A stretch of DNA of 64,000 bases from Eubacteriales bacterium (GCA_028872475.1 JAQYMQ010000021.1:1-64000), one strand, 5' to 3'; counted from the stretch's first letter, positions 27,522-37,504 are shown. A program made the numbers and translations. Notes: generated by a model not told the origin, from the letters alone.

Positions 27522-28400
27522 CTATAAATTTTGTAATATTTCTATTATACGCTCTAGTTCTTCTCTGCCATAACACTCTATTGCTACAATATTCTTTTTT
27601 GCACCCATATCTATACTAACTTTTGTTCCTAACGTCTTTTTCAATTCTGCTTCTATTGCCAAAACTTGAGAATTCTTCTTTAATTTTTTCTTATTCCCGC
27701 TATTAACAGCCCTTTTTTCTCTTACATACTTTTCTAACTCTCTTACACTTAAATCCTTTTCACAAATTAATGTAAGGTAATCTTTTTGCTTTTGCTCATT
27801 CATTCCCACAAGAACACGAGCATGGCCTACAGTAATTTTCCCATTTGTAACATATTCTTTTGTCTTGTCGTCTAGAGTTAAAATTCTTAACAAATTAGAT
27901 ACATAAGGTCGGCTCTTTCCTATACTTTTAGCTACCTCTTCTTGTGTTAAAGAAAATTTATCAATAAGTTTTTGCACACCTTCCGCTTCTTCTATTGGAT
28001 TTAAATCTTCTCGCTGCATATTCTCAATAATAGCAAAAATCATATTCTGTTCATCATCAATCTCTTTATATATGCACGGAACCTCTTTCAACCCAGCTAT
28101 CTTTGCTGCTCTCCATCTTCTCTCACCAGCAACAATTTCTGAGCCTTTATCGGTTTTTCTAAGAACAATCGGTTGTATTATGCCATTCATCTTTATAGAA
28201 TCAGCTAACTCCGCTATTTTATCTTTATCAAAAGTTTTTCTTGGTTGATTTTTATTAGGTATTATCTCTCCAATCTCAACCATCTGCAATCCAGGAAGGT
28301 TCTCTTTGTTTTTCAAATTATCAAAATCATTTAAATCGATGTCTGTATTTATTATTAATGAATCTAAACCTCTACCTAATCCTCGATTTTTATCTCGCAT
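27522..28400 (-). CDS. parB: Chromosome partitioning protein ParB (Spo0J)
   Basis: CTP-dependent DNA clamp that loads at parS and spreads. The 292-aa protein has an N-terminal ParA-interaction tail (RGLGRGLDSLI), the CTP-binding ParB/sulfiredoxin-like domain (IPNKNQPRKTFD, IVAGERRWRAAKIAG), a central helix-turn-helix (LTQEEVAKSIGKSRPYVSNLLRIL, VTNGKITVGHARVLVG) and a C-terminal dimerisation domain. It starts directly after parA and is flanked by parS sites on both sides of parAB. Confidence 0.97.
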   Translation of the reverse strand: MRDKNRGLGRGLDSLIINTDIDLNDFDNLKNKENLPGLQMVEIGEIIPNKNQPRKTFDKDKIAELADSIKMNGIIQPIVLRKTDKGSEIVAGERRWRAAKIAGLKEVPCIYKEIDDEQNMIFAIIENMQREDLNPIEEAEGVQKLIDKFSLTQEEVAKSIGKSRPYVSNLLRILTLDDKTKEYVTNGKITVGHARVLVGMNEQKQKDYLTLICEKDLSVRELEKYVREKRAVNSGNKKKLKKNSQVLAIEAELKKTLGTKVSIDMGAKKNIVAIECYGREELERIIEILQNL

Positions 28401-29174
28401 TTATAATTCTCCCTCTACTTCCAAAAATTCCTCAGCAAAATCTCTATACGCTTCTGCTCCTTTCGATTTCGGATCATATTCTGCAATACTCATTCCATAA
28501 CTTGGCGCTTCTGCAAGTCTGATATTTCTTGGAATAATAGTCTTATAAACTTTTTTTCCAAAATATTTTTTAACTTCCTCAACAACCTGTGCAGAAAGAT
28601 TTGTTCTTCCATCAAACATACTTAAAATAACACCTTGAATCTTTAAATCTGCATTTAAATTCTTTTTAACGATACTTATCGTACTTATAAGTTGCGCTAC
28701 ACCTTCTAACGCATAAAACTCACATTGTATAGGTATCAATACCGCATCAACCGCTGTCAATGAATTAATCGTCAACAATCCAAGCGATGGCGGACAGTCA
28801 ATAAATATATAATCATACTTATCTTTAACCTTAGCTATCGCTTTTTTTAATATCTTTTCTCTTCCTTTTACGTTGACAAGTTCTACTTCTGCGCCTGCTA
28901 ATGCAGTACTCGCAGGAATTAAATCTAAATTCTTTGTTCTAGTTTTTTGAATTGCATCTTTAATATTAAAGTTAGGCGTTGCCAATATATCATATGTCGA
29001 TGTCTGCATAGCCCTTTTATCAACACCTAATCCGCTTGTTGTATTACCTTGTGGATCTATGTCTAAAACAAGAACTTTCTTTCCTTTTAATGCTAGGCAT
29101 GCTGCCAAGTTTATATTTGTTGTCGTCTTTCCTACGCCACCTTTTTGATTAAATATAGCTATAGTTTTTCCCAT
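28401..29174 (-). CDS. parA: Chromosome partitioning ATPase ParA (Soj)
   Basis: Dynamic P-loop ATPase that works with ParB in origin segregation and DnaA control. The 257-aa protein has the deviant Walker A motif KGGVGKTTTNINLA, switch I region DIDPQGNTTSGLG, and Walker B FIDCPPSLGLLTINSLTA. AAGGAAAGG precedes the ATG. It abuts parB with no gap. A second parS site lies about 180 bp upstream, between parA and rsmG. Confidence 0.97.
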   Translation of the reverse strand: MGKTIAIFNQKGGVGKTTTNINLAACLALKGKKVLVLDIDPQGNTTSGLGVDKRAMQTSTYDILATPNFNIKDAIQKTRTKNLDLIPASTALAGAEVELVNVKGREKILKKAIAKVKDKYDYIFIDCPPSLGLLTINSLTAVDAVLIPIQCEFYALEGVAQLISTISIVKKNLNADLKIQGVILSMFDGRTNLSAQVVEEVKKYFGKKVYKTIIPRNIRLAEAPSYGMSIAEYDPKSKGAEAYRDFAEEFLEVEGEL

Positions 29175-29351
29175 ATCTGCCTTCCTTTCCTTCTATTACT
29201 GTATAAGTATATTACATTTGCACTATATAATCTACATAATTTACAAAGTATATATTAGTTGATTAAATTTATAGACAACATATAATTAAAAAAGCAGGCA
29301 TAAATGTTGTACTTCATTTATATCTACTATTTAATTTATAAGACAATAAAA

Positions 29352-29381
29352 ATCTCTATGTTTCACGTGAAACATAGAGAT
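29352..29381. promoter_or_regulatory. parS site within a 30-bp perfect palindrome
   Basis: Contains the 16-bp parS core TGTTTCACGTGAAACA (29359-29374), extended to a 15-bp-arm perfect palindrome. On the minus strand it begins 7 bp after the rsmG stop and is followed by TTTT(A)TT, so it doubles as a plausible terminator for mnmE-mnmG-rsmG. Confidence 0.95.
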
Positions 29382-29388
29382 AAATATA

Positions 29389-30132
29389 TTATTTTATAGG
29401 CTCTTTTTTAGGCGTTCCAGGCTTTCGTGGATATTTTTTCTTTGTAGATGAAATCTTCTTAAATATAAGCAAGCTATGATTTAATTCATTATCTTCGATA
29501 TCATTACCTACCACTACTCTCTCAAGCTTTGCGCCCAACTCTTTTATTGCCTTCTTCGCTTCATCAAGTTCTACTTTATAATTATTTCCCTTATAAGCTA
29601 TAAAGTGTCCTCCAACTTTACAAAACGGCAAACATAATTCCAAAAGAATATTTAGCGGAGCTACAGCTCTCGACAAACATAAATCGTAAGAATCTCTATG
29701 TTCCGACAACCTTGCAATCTCTTCTGCTCTACCATGAATCGTTTCAACATTCTTTATACCCATTTCATCTGTAATATCAGTTATTACCTTTAATCTCTTT
29801 TTTAACGAATCTAACAAAACAACTTTTTTATCGGGAAACGTTATAGCCAAAGGTATTCCTGGAAAGCCTCCACCTGTTCCAATATCAATAAAATTAGTTG
29901 CTTTCTTCATCTCGCTTGTTAACAAAACTGATAAAGAATCTTCATAGTGAAGCTTAATAAATTCGTTTTCTTTTGTAATACTTGTAAGGTTAATAAATTC
30001 ATTCTTTTTAAGAATTTCGTTTTTGTATATTTCTAATTTTTCAATTATATTTTCTATTTCGTCTTCGGTTTTATTAATCTTTAAATCAGATAAGATTGCT
30101 CTAACACCATCATATTTGTCTTTCATAATCAT
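29389..30132 (-). CDS. rsmG: 16S rRNA (guanine527-N7)-methyltransferase
   Basis: SAM-dependent methylation of G527 in 16S rRNA. The 247-aa Rossmann methyltransferase shows the SAM loop FIDIGTGGGFPGIPLAI, VVLLDSLKKRLKV and LSRAVAPLNILLELC. Its C-terminus is Lys/Pro-rich. The start is ATG 30132 or ATG 30126 (MIMKDK), both near AAGGATAAAG. It follows mnmG by 3 bp in the usual origin-proximal order. Confidence 0.95.
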   Translation of the reverse strand: MIMKDKYDGVRAILSDLKINKTEDEIENIIEKLEIYKNEILKKNEFINLTSITKENEFIKLHYEDSLSVLLTSEMKKATNFIDIGTGGGFPGIPLAITFPDKKVVLLDSLKKRLKVITDITDEMGIKNVETIHGRAEEIARLSEHRDSYDLCLSRAVAPLNILLELCLPFCKVGGHFIAYKGNNYKVELDEAKKAIKELGAKLERVVVGNDIEDNELNHSLLIFKKISSTKKKYPRKPGTPKKEPIK

Positions 30133-30135
30133 TCT

Positions 30136-32064
30136 TTATCCTTGCCTTCTTTTTCTTTCAAGATAAATTAATAAAACATTTATATCTGCAGGTGAAACTC
30201 CTGAAATTCTTGATGCTTGTCCTATAGAACGAGGCTTAATTTTAGTTAGCTTTTCCTGAGCTTCAATTCTTAGTCCATCTATATCATAATAATTTATATC
30301 TTGTGATAATTTCTTTTCTTCTAACTTTTTATATTTCTCTATTTGTGCCAACTGTTTTTTTATATATCCCTCATATTTAATTTCTACCTCAAGAAAATTC
30401 GCCGCATGTCCTCTTAATCTTTTCTCTATATCAATTTTGTCAATTTTTGACATATTGTCATATGTAACTTCCGGTCTCTTAAGCAACTCTGCTAACGAAG
30501 CGCTTCTCTTCATCTCAGGCATACCAAGGCTTTCAAGGAATTCTTTACTATCTTCAGGCTTGATCATAGTCTCGTTTAATCTTACCTTTTCTGCTTCAAC
30601 CAGCGCCTTTTTTTCTTTAAATTTTGCAAACCTCTTCTCACTCACTAAACCGATATCATATGCCTTCTGTGTCAATCTTATATCCGCATTGTCCTGTCTT
30701 AGTACAAGTCTATATTCAGCCCTACTTGTCATAATACGATACGGCTCATTTGTACCTTTGGTAATTAAATCATCAATCAAAACTCCGATATATGCTTCAT
30801 CCCTATTTAAAATGAATGGCTCTAATTCATCAATTTTCAGTGCTGCATTTATACCTGCCATCAATCCCTGTGCCGCAGCTTCTTCATATCCTGAACTACC
30901 ATTTAGCTGACCTGCACAAAACAGGTTTTCAGTATGTCTCGTTTCGAGATTCAATTTAAGAGATAACGAATTAATAGAATCATATTCTATTGCATACGCA
31001 GGTCTTACAATTTTCGCATTCTCTAACCCTGGAATTGTCTTATAGAATTCCTCTTGTACGTCTTCTGGAAGAGATGTACTCATTCCCTGGATATACATTT
31101 CTTCCGTATCTAAACCTTCTGGTTCAACGAATGTCTGATGTCTTTCCTTATCGGAAAATCTATTTATCTTATCTTCAATAGAGGGGCAATATCTTGGACC
31201 AATTCCCTCTATATTACCTGAAAATAATGCTGAACGATGGAAATTATCCCTAATCACCTTATGAGTCTTTTCATTTGTGTATGTTAACCAACAAGAAATT
31301 TGATCCCTCTGTACATCCTCATTCAAAAAAGAAAATGGCACAATTTTTTTATCGCCACACTCCTCACGCATTTTATCATATGAAATACTACTAGCTAAAA
31401 TTCTTGCAGGAGTTCCCGTTTTAAATCTCCTCATATCAAAGTTCATTTCTCTTAACTGCTCAGCAAGACTCATTGATGGTGCCATTCCATTTGGTCCACT
31501 AAATACAGCACTCTCACCTATTAATATCTTACCTCTTAAAAACGTTCCTGTAGCGAGAATAACTGCCTTTGCTTTATAATGTGCCCCTGTAGCTGTAATA
31601 ACACCTGTAACACGATTGTTAAAACCATTGTTATCTAAACCAATATCTTTATCGCAAAGGTCATCAAAAACTAAAGAAACTATCTCTGCCTGTTTGATAT
31701 CTAAATTTTCCTCTTTTTCAAGAGTCTTCTTCATTTCTATATGATATTTATTTTTATCTGCTTGACATCTTAAAGAATGAACCGCCGGACCTTTTCTTGT
31801 ATTTAGCATTTTACTTTGAATAAAAGCCTTATCAATATTTACACCCATCTCTCCGCCAAGAGCATCAATCTCTCGTACAAGGTGCCCTTTTCCCGTACCT
31901 CCAATAGAGGGATTACATGGCATCATTGCAATTGATTCCAATGTAATAGCAAACATACAGGTCTTCTTACCCATTCTTGCAGAAGCCAAAGCAGCCTCAC
32001 AACCTGCGTGACCTGCACCAACAACAATTATGTCATATTCTCCCATTAAATAATTTTTTTCCAC
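30136..32064 (-). CDS. mnmG: tRNA uridine-34 modification enzyme MnmG (GidA)
   Basis: FAD subunit of the MnmE-MnmG complex that makes 5-carboxymethylaminomethyl-U34. The 642-aa protein has the FAD-binding [21 protein letters not shown], the [22 protein letters not shown] signature and the helical C-terminal domain ([21 protein letters not shown]). The likely start is GTG 32064, with AAAAGGAA upstream; the ATG six codons later lacks a Shine-Dalgarno. Confidence 0.97.
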   Translation of the reverse strand: MEKNYLMGEYDIIVVGAGHAGCEAALASARMGKKTCMFAITLESIAMMPCNPSIGGTGKGHLVREIDALGGEMGVNIDKAFIQSKMLNTRKGPAVHSLRCQADKNKYHIEMKKTLEKEENLDIKQAEIVSLVFDDLCDKDIGLDNNGFNNRVTGVITATGAHYKAKAVILATGTFLRGKILIGESAVFSGPNGMAPSMSLAEQLREMNFDMRRFKTGTPARILASSISYDKMREECGDKKIVPFSFLNEDVQRDQISCWLTYTNEKTHKVIRDNFHRSALFSGNIEGIGPRYCPSIEDKINRFSDKERHQTFVEPEGLDTEEMYIQGMSTSLPEDVQEEFYKTIPGLENAKIVRPAYAIEYDSINSLSLKLNLETRHTENLFCAGQLNGSSGYEEAAAQGLMAGINAALKIDELEPFILNRDEAYIGVLIDDLITKGTNEPYRIMTSRAEYRLVLRQDNADIRLTQKAYDIGLVSEKRFAKFKEKKALVEAEKVRLNETMIKPEDSKEFLESLGMPEMKRSASLAELLKRPEVTYDNMSKIDKIDIEKRLRGHAANFLEVEIKYEGYIKKQLAQIEKYKKLEEKKLSQDINYYDIDGLRIEAQEKLTKIKPRSIGQASRISGVSPADINVLLIYLERKRRQG

Positions 32065-32182
32065 TTATATATTCCTTTTTAAAAATTCTACGTTACATTC
32101 TAATCTATATAATAAACAGCTTTTTGTTTCACTTTTTACAAATTTATACTTTTGTAATTATTATATTATCAGTGAATATTTT

Positions 32183-33541
32183 TTATTTTCCTAAACAAAA
32201 TCTCTTAAATACTTCATCTATAACATCTGCACTTGCAACATTACCTGTAATTTCACCAATATTATCATAAGCATTTCTAATATCTAACTCTATAAAATCT
32301 AATGCGTCTCTATTTTTTACAAGCATTATTGCATCATTCAAACTGGAATATGAAGATATTAGTTTCTCATAATGCCTAGAATTTGTAATTATATTGCTTT
32401 TTTCTTGGCGATATTCTCCTAAATGAATATTTTCTATAATTGTTTTCTTTATATCATCTATTCCTTGTACTGTTTCTGTAGATGTTTCAATATACACACC
32501 ATTTACAACTAAATTTTTAATTTCAGTTACATCTGCAACTATATCCAGATCTGTCTTATTAAGTAAAACTATAGCTTTTCTATCAGCTATATTTTCTGCG
32601 ATTTCCAAATCTTCCTTTGTTATAGGTCTAGACATATCTATAACAAAAATTATTATATCCGCCTCATTGAAACTTGCCTTACTTTTTTCAATACCTATTT
32701 GCTCAATCTTATCAGCTGTATCTCTAATTCCTGCTGTATCAACTAATATCAAAGAAATCCCATCAATACTTATTTCTTCTTCAATAATATCTCTTGTTGT
32801 ACCTTCAATATCCGTTACTATAGCTCGCTCTCTTTTAAGTAACTTATTCAAAAGACTGCTTTTTCCAACATTTGGCTTACCTATAATAGCTGTCTTAATA
32901 CCTTCTTTTATAATTTTGCCTTCTTTAAAAGAGTCTGCCATATCCTTTATTTTTTCTTGAATATTTAATATATCTTTTTCTAATTGTTCATATACAACTT
33001 CTTCTATATCTTCGTCCGGATAATCAATATTAACTGCAATACTAACCAGTATTTCCATAATTTGTGAAGATATTTCATTCAAACTCTTTGAGAGTTGACC
33101 ATCAAGCTGAGATATTGCAATATCAAAACTCTTATTATTTTTTGCATTTATTAAATCAATAACCGCCTCTGCTTGCGCTAAATCTAATCTACCGTTTAAA
33201 AAAGCTCTCTTTGTAAATTCTCCTCTTTCTGCCGCCCTTGCACCTTTTTCTATTATTAATTCCATTATTTTTTTCAAAGACACAATACTTCCATGACAAT
33301 GTATTTCAACAACATCTTCCCTCGTATAAGTACTAGGAGCCCTCATATATACAGCCATTACCTCATCAATAACTTTACTTTTATCAACAATATGACCATA
33401 AGTCAATTTTCGATTTTGTATAGTATTTTTTGAAACAAAAATATCATCTAGAATATCTTTCGACTTCTCTCCGCTGATTCTAATTATTCCAATACTACCT
33501 TCACCAAAAGCTGTAGCTATCGCAACTATTGTATCTTCCAT
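32183..33541 (-). CDS. mnmE: tRNA modification GTPase MnmE
   Basis: G protein partner of MnmG. I start at ATG 33541 (MEDTIVAIATAFGEGSIGIIRISG); the track's 9-residue extension is not conserved. The 452-aa protein has the N-terminal folate-binding domain with VEIHCHGS, an inserted G domain (GKPNVGKSSLLNKLL, EGTTRDI, DTAGIRDT, LNKTDL) and the C-terminal FCLGK motif with the essential Cys. It leads the mnmE-mnmG-rsmG unit. Confidence 0.97.
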   Translation of the reverse strand: MEDTIVAIATAFGEGSIGIIRISGEKSKDILDDIFVSKNTIQNRKLTYGHIVDKSKVIDEVMAVYMRAPSTYTREDVVEIHCHGSIVSLKKIMELIIEKGARAAERGEFTKRAFLNGRLDLAQAEAVIDLINAKNNKSFDIAISQLDGQLSKSLNEISSQIMEILVSIAVNIDYPDEDIEEVVYEQLEKDILNIQEKIKDMADSFKEGKIIKEGIKTAIIGKPNVGKSSLLNKLLKRERAIVTDIEGTTRDIIEEEISIDGISLILVDTAGIRDTADKIEQIGIEKSKASFNEADIIIFVIDMSRPITKEDLEIAENIADRKAIVLLNKTDLDIVADVTEIKNLVVNGVYIETSTETVQGIDDIKKTIIENIHLGEYRQEKSNIITNSRHYEKLISSYSSLNDAIMLVKNRDALDFIELDIRNAYDNIGEITGNVASADVIDEVFKRFCLGK

Positions 33542-33569
33542 ATCATTACCTATTCTTTTAAAAAACACG

Positions 33570-33598
33570 ATTATCTCTTAATTATTCTATTTTATCAA
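33570..33598 (-). promoter_or_regulatory. Putative sigma-A promoter of mnmE
   Basis: On the minus strand, -35 TTGATA (33593-33598) and -10 GATAAT (33570-33575), 17-bp spacing, about 30 bp before the mnmE start and just after the jag terminator. Confidence 0.6.
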
Positions 33599-33603
33599 AA
33601 AAT

Positions 33604-33651
33604 AATAAAAAACTGACTATATATAAGAGTATTTCTAATATATAATCAGTT
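33604..33651 (-). terminator. Terminator of the rpmH-jag operon
   Basis: On the minus strand, 13-bp arms AACTGATTATATA / TATATAGTCAGTT (one wobble pair) followed by TTTT, 32 bp past the jag stop. It separates jag from mnmE. Confidence 0.8.
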
Positions 33652-33682
33652 AAAATTTTCCGTTTATGCTATAATACCAAAT

Positions 33683-34384
33683 TTATTTAGCCTCTATAAC
33701 TACTCTTCTATACGGTTCTTCACCTTCACTCTTTGTAACAATATTGCTATCGTCAGATAATCTTGAGTGAATTATCATTCTCTCGTACGGATTCATTGGC
33801 TCTAATTTTATTGTTCTGCCAATTTTAACTACTTTTCTTGCCGTCTTATCTGCTAAATTTTCTAGAGTCTTCTTTCTCTTTTCTCTATAGTTTTCAACAT
33901 CTAAAACAACTCTCTTGTAATTTTCTTTATCTTTATTCACAACTAAACTTGTAAGATACTGTACCGCATCTAAAGTCTGTCCTCTTTTGCCAATTATATG
34001 TGAAGCATCTTTTCCTGTAATAGATATAAACAGATTTTCTTCATTTGCTTTTTCAGTAAATGACAAATCAAATCCCATTTTATCTGTTAATTCCTTTAAG
34101 AAAATAACACCCCCGCTATCTTCTTCCAGTACTTCCAGTTCCAACTTTTCTTCACAATTTTCTATTAATTGTTCTTCTTTTATAACTTCTTCTGGCTGTT
34201 TTTCTTCTATTTTTTCTTTTTTTGTTACTCTTACCTTAGCAAGTTTTGAACCTATTCCTAAAAAACCTTTACTAGGCTCCTCTAAAACTTCAACTTCAAC
34301 TTCATCAATAGTACAGTTTAAATAATCAAGTGCAAGATTTGTAGCTTCTTCTATGTCTTTTCCCCATTTTTCTGAAAAATTCAT
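33683..34384 (-). CDS. jag: RNA-binding protein Jag/KhpB
   Basis: RNA-binding regulator linked to cell elongation and small RNAs in Firmicutes. The 233-aa protein has a Jag-N domain (WGKDIEEATNLALDYLNCTIDEVEVEVLEEPSKGFLG, shortened), an acidic linker rich in Glu, a KH domain (IIGKRGQTLDAVQYLTSLV) and an R3H domain ending in YERMIIHSRLSDDSNIVTKSEGEEPYRRVVIE. It begins at the yidC stop, the standard neighbour. Confidence 0.94.
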   Translation of the reverse strand: MNFSEKWGKDIEEATNLALDYLNCTIDEVEVEVLEEPSKGFLGIGSKLAKVRVTKKEKIEEKQPEEVIKEEQLIENCEEKLELEVLEEDSGGVIFLKELTDKMGFDLSFTEKANEENLFISITGKDASHIIGKRGQTLDAVQYLTSLVVNKDKENYKRVVLDVENYREKRKKTLENLADKTARKVVKIGRTIKLEPMNPYERMIIHSRLSDDSNIVTKSEGEEPYRRVVIEAK

Positions 34385-35082
34385 TATTTTTTGCCACCTC
34401 TCTTCTTGTTTGCAGTCATATTTTTCTTAATTTTATTTATATGTAAATTAAAGAAAATCTGCAAGAACTGTCCAAAAAACCAATAAATAGCCAAACCTGC
34501 TGGGAAACTTCTACCCATAAGTACAATCATTAAAGGGAAGAAGTATTTCATCATCTTCATCATACCGCCCATATCTGGGTTTGCTGTCATCGTCTGCTGA
34601 GATATACTAAATGAAATATAAGTAGCAGCACCAGCTAATATTGGAAGAATCCATTTATCTGGTTGAGACAAGTTAGGTATCCATAAGAATGATTCGTGTA
34701 CTGCAAATAATATTTTATCATCATTTACAAACGACATTGGATCTCTAAGTAATGCAAATAAAGCAAATACTATAAACATTTGAATTATTGCCGGAAGACA
34801 TCCGCCTGCTGGGCTAAAACCTTCCTCTTTATAAAGTTCACTTACTTTTTGATTAAATAAAGCCTTGTCGTTACCATACTTACTCTTAAGTATATTAACT
34901 TTCTTTTGTATTTCTGAAGAAGATGCTGTTGATTTCATTTGCTTTACATACAAAGGATAAAGCAATATCTTAACTACTGCTGTTACGATAATAATTGCAA
35001 TACCGTAATTATTTACAATGTTATAGATATAAAACAACAGATATCCGATTGGTTTTGCTAAAAAACCTATAAGTGCTGTCAT
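34384..35082 (-). CDS. yidC: Membrane protein insertase YidC
   Basis: Inserts and folds membrane proteins alone or with SecYEG. The 232-aa protein has about five hydrophobic segments, the cytoplasmic hairpin (KSKYGNDKALFNQKVSELYKEEG) and the conserved positive groove region (AVVKILLYPLYVKQMKS, with the key Arg replaced by Lys). It lacks an N-terminal lipobox, unlike B. subtilis SpoIIIJ. Located between yidD and jag as usual. Confidence 0.93.
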   Translation of the reverse strand: MTALIGFLAKPIGYLLFYIYNIVNNYGIAIIIVTAVVKILLYPLYVKQMKSTASSSEIQKKVNILKSKYGNDKALFNQKVSELYKEEGFSPAGGCLPAIIQMFIVFALFALLRDPMSFVNDDKILFAVHESFLWIPNLSQPDKWILPILAGAATYISFSISQQTMTANPDMGGMMKMMKYFFPLMIVLMGRSFPAGLAIYWFFGQFLQIFFNLHINKIKKNMTANKKRGGKK

Positions 35083-35097
35083 ATTTTTTCTCCAACT

Positions 35098-35307
35098 TTA
35101 TGGAAGAGGATCATATCCACCTTTAAATAATGGATTACATTTTAATATCCTCTTTATTCCTAAAAATGTTCCTTTTAATACTCCATATCTTTCTAAAGCT
35201 TGTATAAAATATTGTGAACAAGTAGGATAATATCTACAATTTTTAGGAAGCATTGGGGATATAAACTTTTGATATCCTCTAATAATAAAAATTAAAACTC
35301 TTTTCAT
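35098..35307 (-). CDS. yidD: Membrane protein insertion efficiency factor YidD
   Basis: Small peripheral membrane factor that aids YidC-dependent insertion. I use ATG 35307 ([21 protein letters not shown]), giving 69 aa and a 4-bp overlap with rnpA; the track's longer form would start inside rnpA. The Cys-rich family signature [11 protein letters not shown] and the C-terminal [13 protein letters not shown] are intact. Confidence 0.95.
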   Translation of the reverse strand: MKRVLIFIIRGYQKFISPMLPKNCRYYPTCSQYFIQALERYGVLKGTFLGIKRILKCNPLFKGGYDPLP

Positions 35308-35651
35308 ATTTTCTTTTTTCCTATATTTTTTTCTATCCTTCTTATTAAATTTTCTATACATAATTTAACAGAAAACATATCTTGATCTACTATGCTTTTT
35401 CTTGCAATAAATATAAAATCATAACCTTCTATATTTATATTAGATAACCTTACGGCTTCCCTCATAAGTCTTCTAGATCTGTTTCTCTGTACAGCATTAC
35501 CTACTTTTTTACTCGCTACGAAAGATATTCTATTCTTACCTGTAAAATTTTTATTATAAAAAACTACAACATGTCTGTAAGCGTAAGACTGACCTTTGTT
35601 ATAAACTCTATCAAACTCTCTTTGTCCACTTAACACATTATCTTTTTTCAT
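35304..35651 (-). CDS. rnpA: Ribonuclease P protein component
   Basis: Protein cofactor of RNase P, which cuts 5' leaders from pre-tRNA. The 115-aa basic protein has the family core [28 protein letters not shown] and [10 protein letters not shown]. It follows rpmH closely and overlaps yidD. The RNA subunit (rnpB) is not in this window. Confidence 0.95.
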   Translation of the reverse strand: MKKDNVLSGQREFDRVYNKGQSYAYRHVVVFYNKNFTGKNRISFVASKKVGNAVQRNRSRRLMREAVRLSNINIEGYDFIFIARKSIVDQDMFSVKLCIENLIRRIEKNIGKKKI

Positions 35652-35655
35652 ATAT

Positions 35656-35790
35656 CTACGCAGTAAGAGATTTTCTTCCTCTTAGTCTTCTTCTCTTAAT
35701 AATGTTTCTACCACTCTTAGTCTTCATTCTCTGTCTAAATCCGTGTACCTTTTTTCTCTGTCTTGTCTTTGGTTGAAATGTCATTTTCAT
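35656..35790 (-). CDS. rpmH: 50S ribosomal protein L34
   Basis: Absent from the ORF track because of its size. Reading the minus strand from ATG 35790 gives a 44-aa basic protein, [18 protein letters not shown]... ending GRKSLTA, which carries the L34 signature (F-Q-P-K...R-x-R-x-x-H-G-F-x-x-R-M). AGGAGG lies 7-8 bases before the start. It ends 4 bp before the rnpA start and heads the leftward rpmH-rnpA-yidD-yidC-jag operon. Confidence 0.97.
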   Translation of the reverse strand: MKMTFQPKTRQRKKVHGFRQRMKTKSGRNIIKRRRLRGRKSLTA

Positions 35791-35856
35791 AATATTTTCC
35801 TCCTAAATTTCTAATAATCTCACCCTAAATTTCAATGTGAGTAAACATATCTTTAA

Positions 35857-35885
35857 AGTATATAAAATAATTCTTTTTTAGTCAA
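35857..35885 (-). promoter_or_regulatory. Sigma-A promoter of rpmH
   Basis: On the minus strand, -35 TTGACT (35880-35885) and -10 TATACT (35857-35862), 17-bp spacing, about 67 bp before the rpmH ATG. A CTCAC/GTGAG leader hairpin lies between (about 35819-35841). Confidence 0.8.
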
Positions 35886-36151
35886 ATTTAAATTGATAAA
35901 AAATAAAAATTTTCCACTATTATTTTTGTTATAATTTTTATACGTTAATAAAAAAAATAAAAATTTTTAACTCTTTATTTTTATATAATTTCTATATCTT
36001 GTATGTATGTTAATAATATTAATAAAGTTATCAACAACTTGTTGATAACTTTAGTGCATAACTTTAATAATCAAAAATTTTTCGATTATTGATTGTGGAT
36101 AACTTTGTTGATATTATTATTTTAAACTAAAAAATTATGTAGGAGAGAAAA
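35886..36151. other. oriC, upstream DnaA-box cluster (rpmH-dnaA)
   Basis: Highly AT-rich gap with DnaA boxes at 36028-36036 (TTATCAACA), 36040-36048 (TGTTGATAA) and 36094-36102 (TGTGGATAA, consensus), plus a near-box at 36106-36114 (TGTTGATAT). The first two form a 12-bp-arm palindrome (AAAGTTATCAAC / GTTGATAACTTT). The dnaA promoter should lie here; a TATAAT at 35984-35989 is a candidate without a good -35. Confidence 0.9.
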
Positions 36152-37504
36152 ATGATAGATATTAACAGTAAATGGAATAAAGTTGTTGAACTTTTAAGAG
36201 AACTTATTAATGAAGTTGCCTTTGAAAGTTGGATTTTACCACTAAGAATTGATTTTGTAGACGAAACTCATAAAAAAATCAATATATTGTGTAATACAGA
36301 CTTTACTATTGAAAGTATAAAAAATAGATATCTACATCTTATAGTAGGGTGTTGTGAACAAATTTTCGGAGAAAAATATGACATAACTCTATCTCTTGTT
36401 TCTGAAAAAGAAAAATTGATAAAAAAAGAAAAAGAGCTTAAATCAACAACATCTACCTCTACAACTTTTTTTGATGAAGAAAAAATAATAAATCCTAAAT
36501 ATACTTTTGAAAATTTTATAGTTGGACCTAATAGTGAATATGCTTATACTGCAGCTCTTGCAACTGCAGAAAATCCTTCTTCATCATTTAATCCTTTATA
36601 TATATATGGAGAACCAGGTCTTGGAAAAACGCATTTAATGTACGCTATTAGTAATTTTGTGCTTCAAAATCATACTGGTAAAAAAGTTCTTTATGTAAGT
36701 GGTGAAATGTTCACAAATGAAGTCATTGAATCTATAAGAAATAATAAAATGATGGAGTTTAAAGAAAAATACAGAAGTATTGATATTTTATTAATAGATG
36801 ATGTTCAATTTTTCAAAGGAAAAAAACAAACTCAAGAAGAATTATTCAATACATTCAATACACTTTATGATAATAATAAACAAATAGTTTTATCAAGTGA
36901 TAGACATCCTTCAAAACTAGAAATCCACGAAAGATTAAAGCAAAGATTTGGATGGAATATTGTAGCCGATATACAAAAACCTCTTTACGAAACAAGAGTA
37001 GCAATCTTAGAAAGTAAATTAGAACAAGAGGGTATAGAAATAACAGATGAAATGAAATCTATAATAAGTATAATCGCATCTTATGTAAAAAACAGTGTTA
37101 GAGAATTAGAAGGCACATTGTTAAATATAGTAAGCCTTTCTAAATTTACTAATAAAACATTAACAACTAATTTTGTTAAAGAATATTTATCAGCTAATTT
37201 TAACGATATTGAAAGTGATGTAGATATAGATCTAATAAAAAAGATTGTTTGTAAATATTTCGATATAACCACTAAAGATTTAATTAGTAAAAAAAGATCT
37301 AGAGAAATAGCTTATCCTAGACAAATAGCTATGTATCTTTCTAGAAATATGACAGATATGTCTCTACCAAAAATAGGAAAAGCATTTGGAAATAGAGACC
37401 ATACAACTGTATTACATGCATTTGAAAAAATAAGTAAAGAAATGAAAGATAACGAAAGTACAAAAAATTGTATAAAAACTCTAGAGAAAAAAATAAGTCT
37501 GTAA
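36152..37504 (+). CDS. dnaA: Chromosomal replication initiator DnaA
   Basis: AAA+ initiator that binds DnaA boxes and opens oriC. The 450-aa protein has domain I (NKVVELLRELINEVAFESWI), a short Ser/Thr linker, the AAA+ core (Walker A GEPGLGKTHLMYA; Walker B ILLIDDVQFF; LSSDRHPSKL) and domain IV with the DNA-binding signature GNRDHTTVLHAFEKI. GTAGGAGAG precedes the ATG. It is flanked by DnaA boxes on both sides. Confidence 0.99.
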   Translation: MIDINSKWNKVVELLRELINEVAFESWILPLRIDFVDETHKKINILCNTDFTIESIKNRYLHLIVGCCEQIFGEKYDITLSLVSEKEKLIKKEKELKSTTSTSTTFFDEEKIINPKYTFENFIVGPNSEYAYTAALATAENPSSSFNPLYIYGEPGLGKTHLMYAISNFVLQNHTGKKVLYVSGEMFTNEVIESIRNNKMMEFKEKYRSIDILLIDDVQFFKGKKQTQEELFNTFNTLYDNNKQIVLSSDRHPSKLEIHERLKQRFGWNIVADIQKPLYETRVAILESKLEQEGIEITDEMKSIISIIASYVKNSVRELEGTLLNIVSLSKFTNKTLTTNFVKEYLSANFNDIESDVDIDLIKKIVCKYFDITTKDLISKKRSREIAYPRQIAMYLSRNMTDMSLPKIGKAFGNRDHTTVLHAFEKISKEMKDNESTKNCIKTLEKKISL

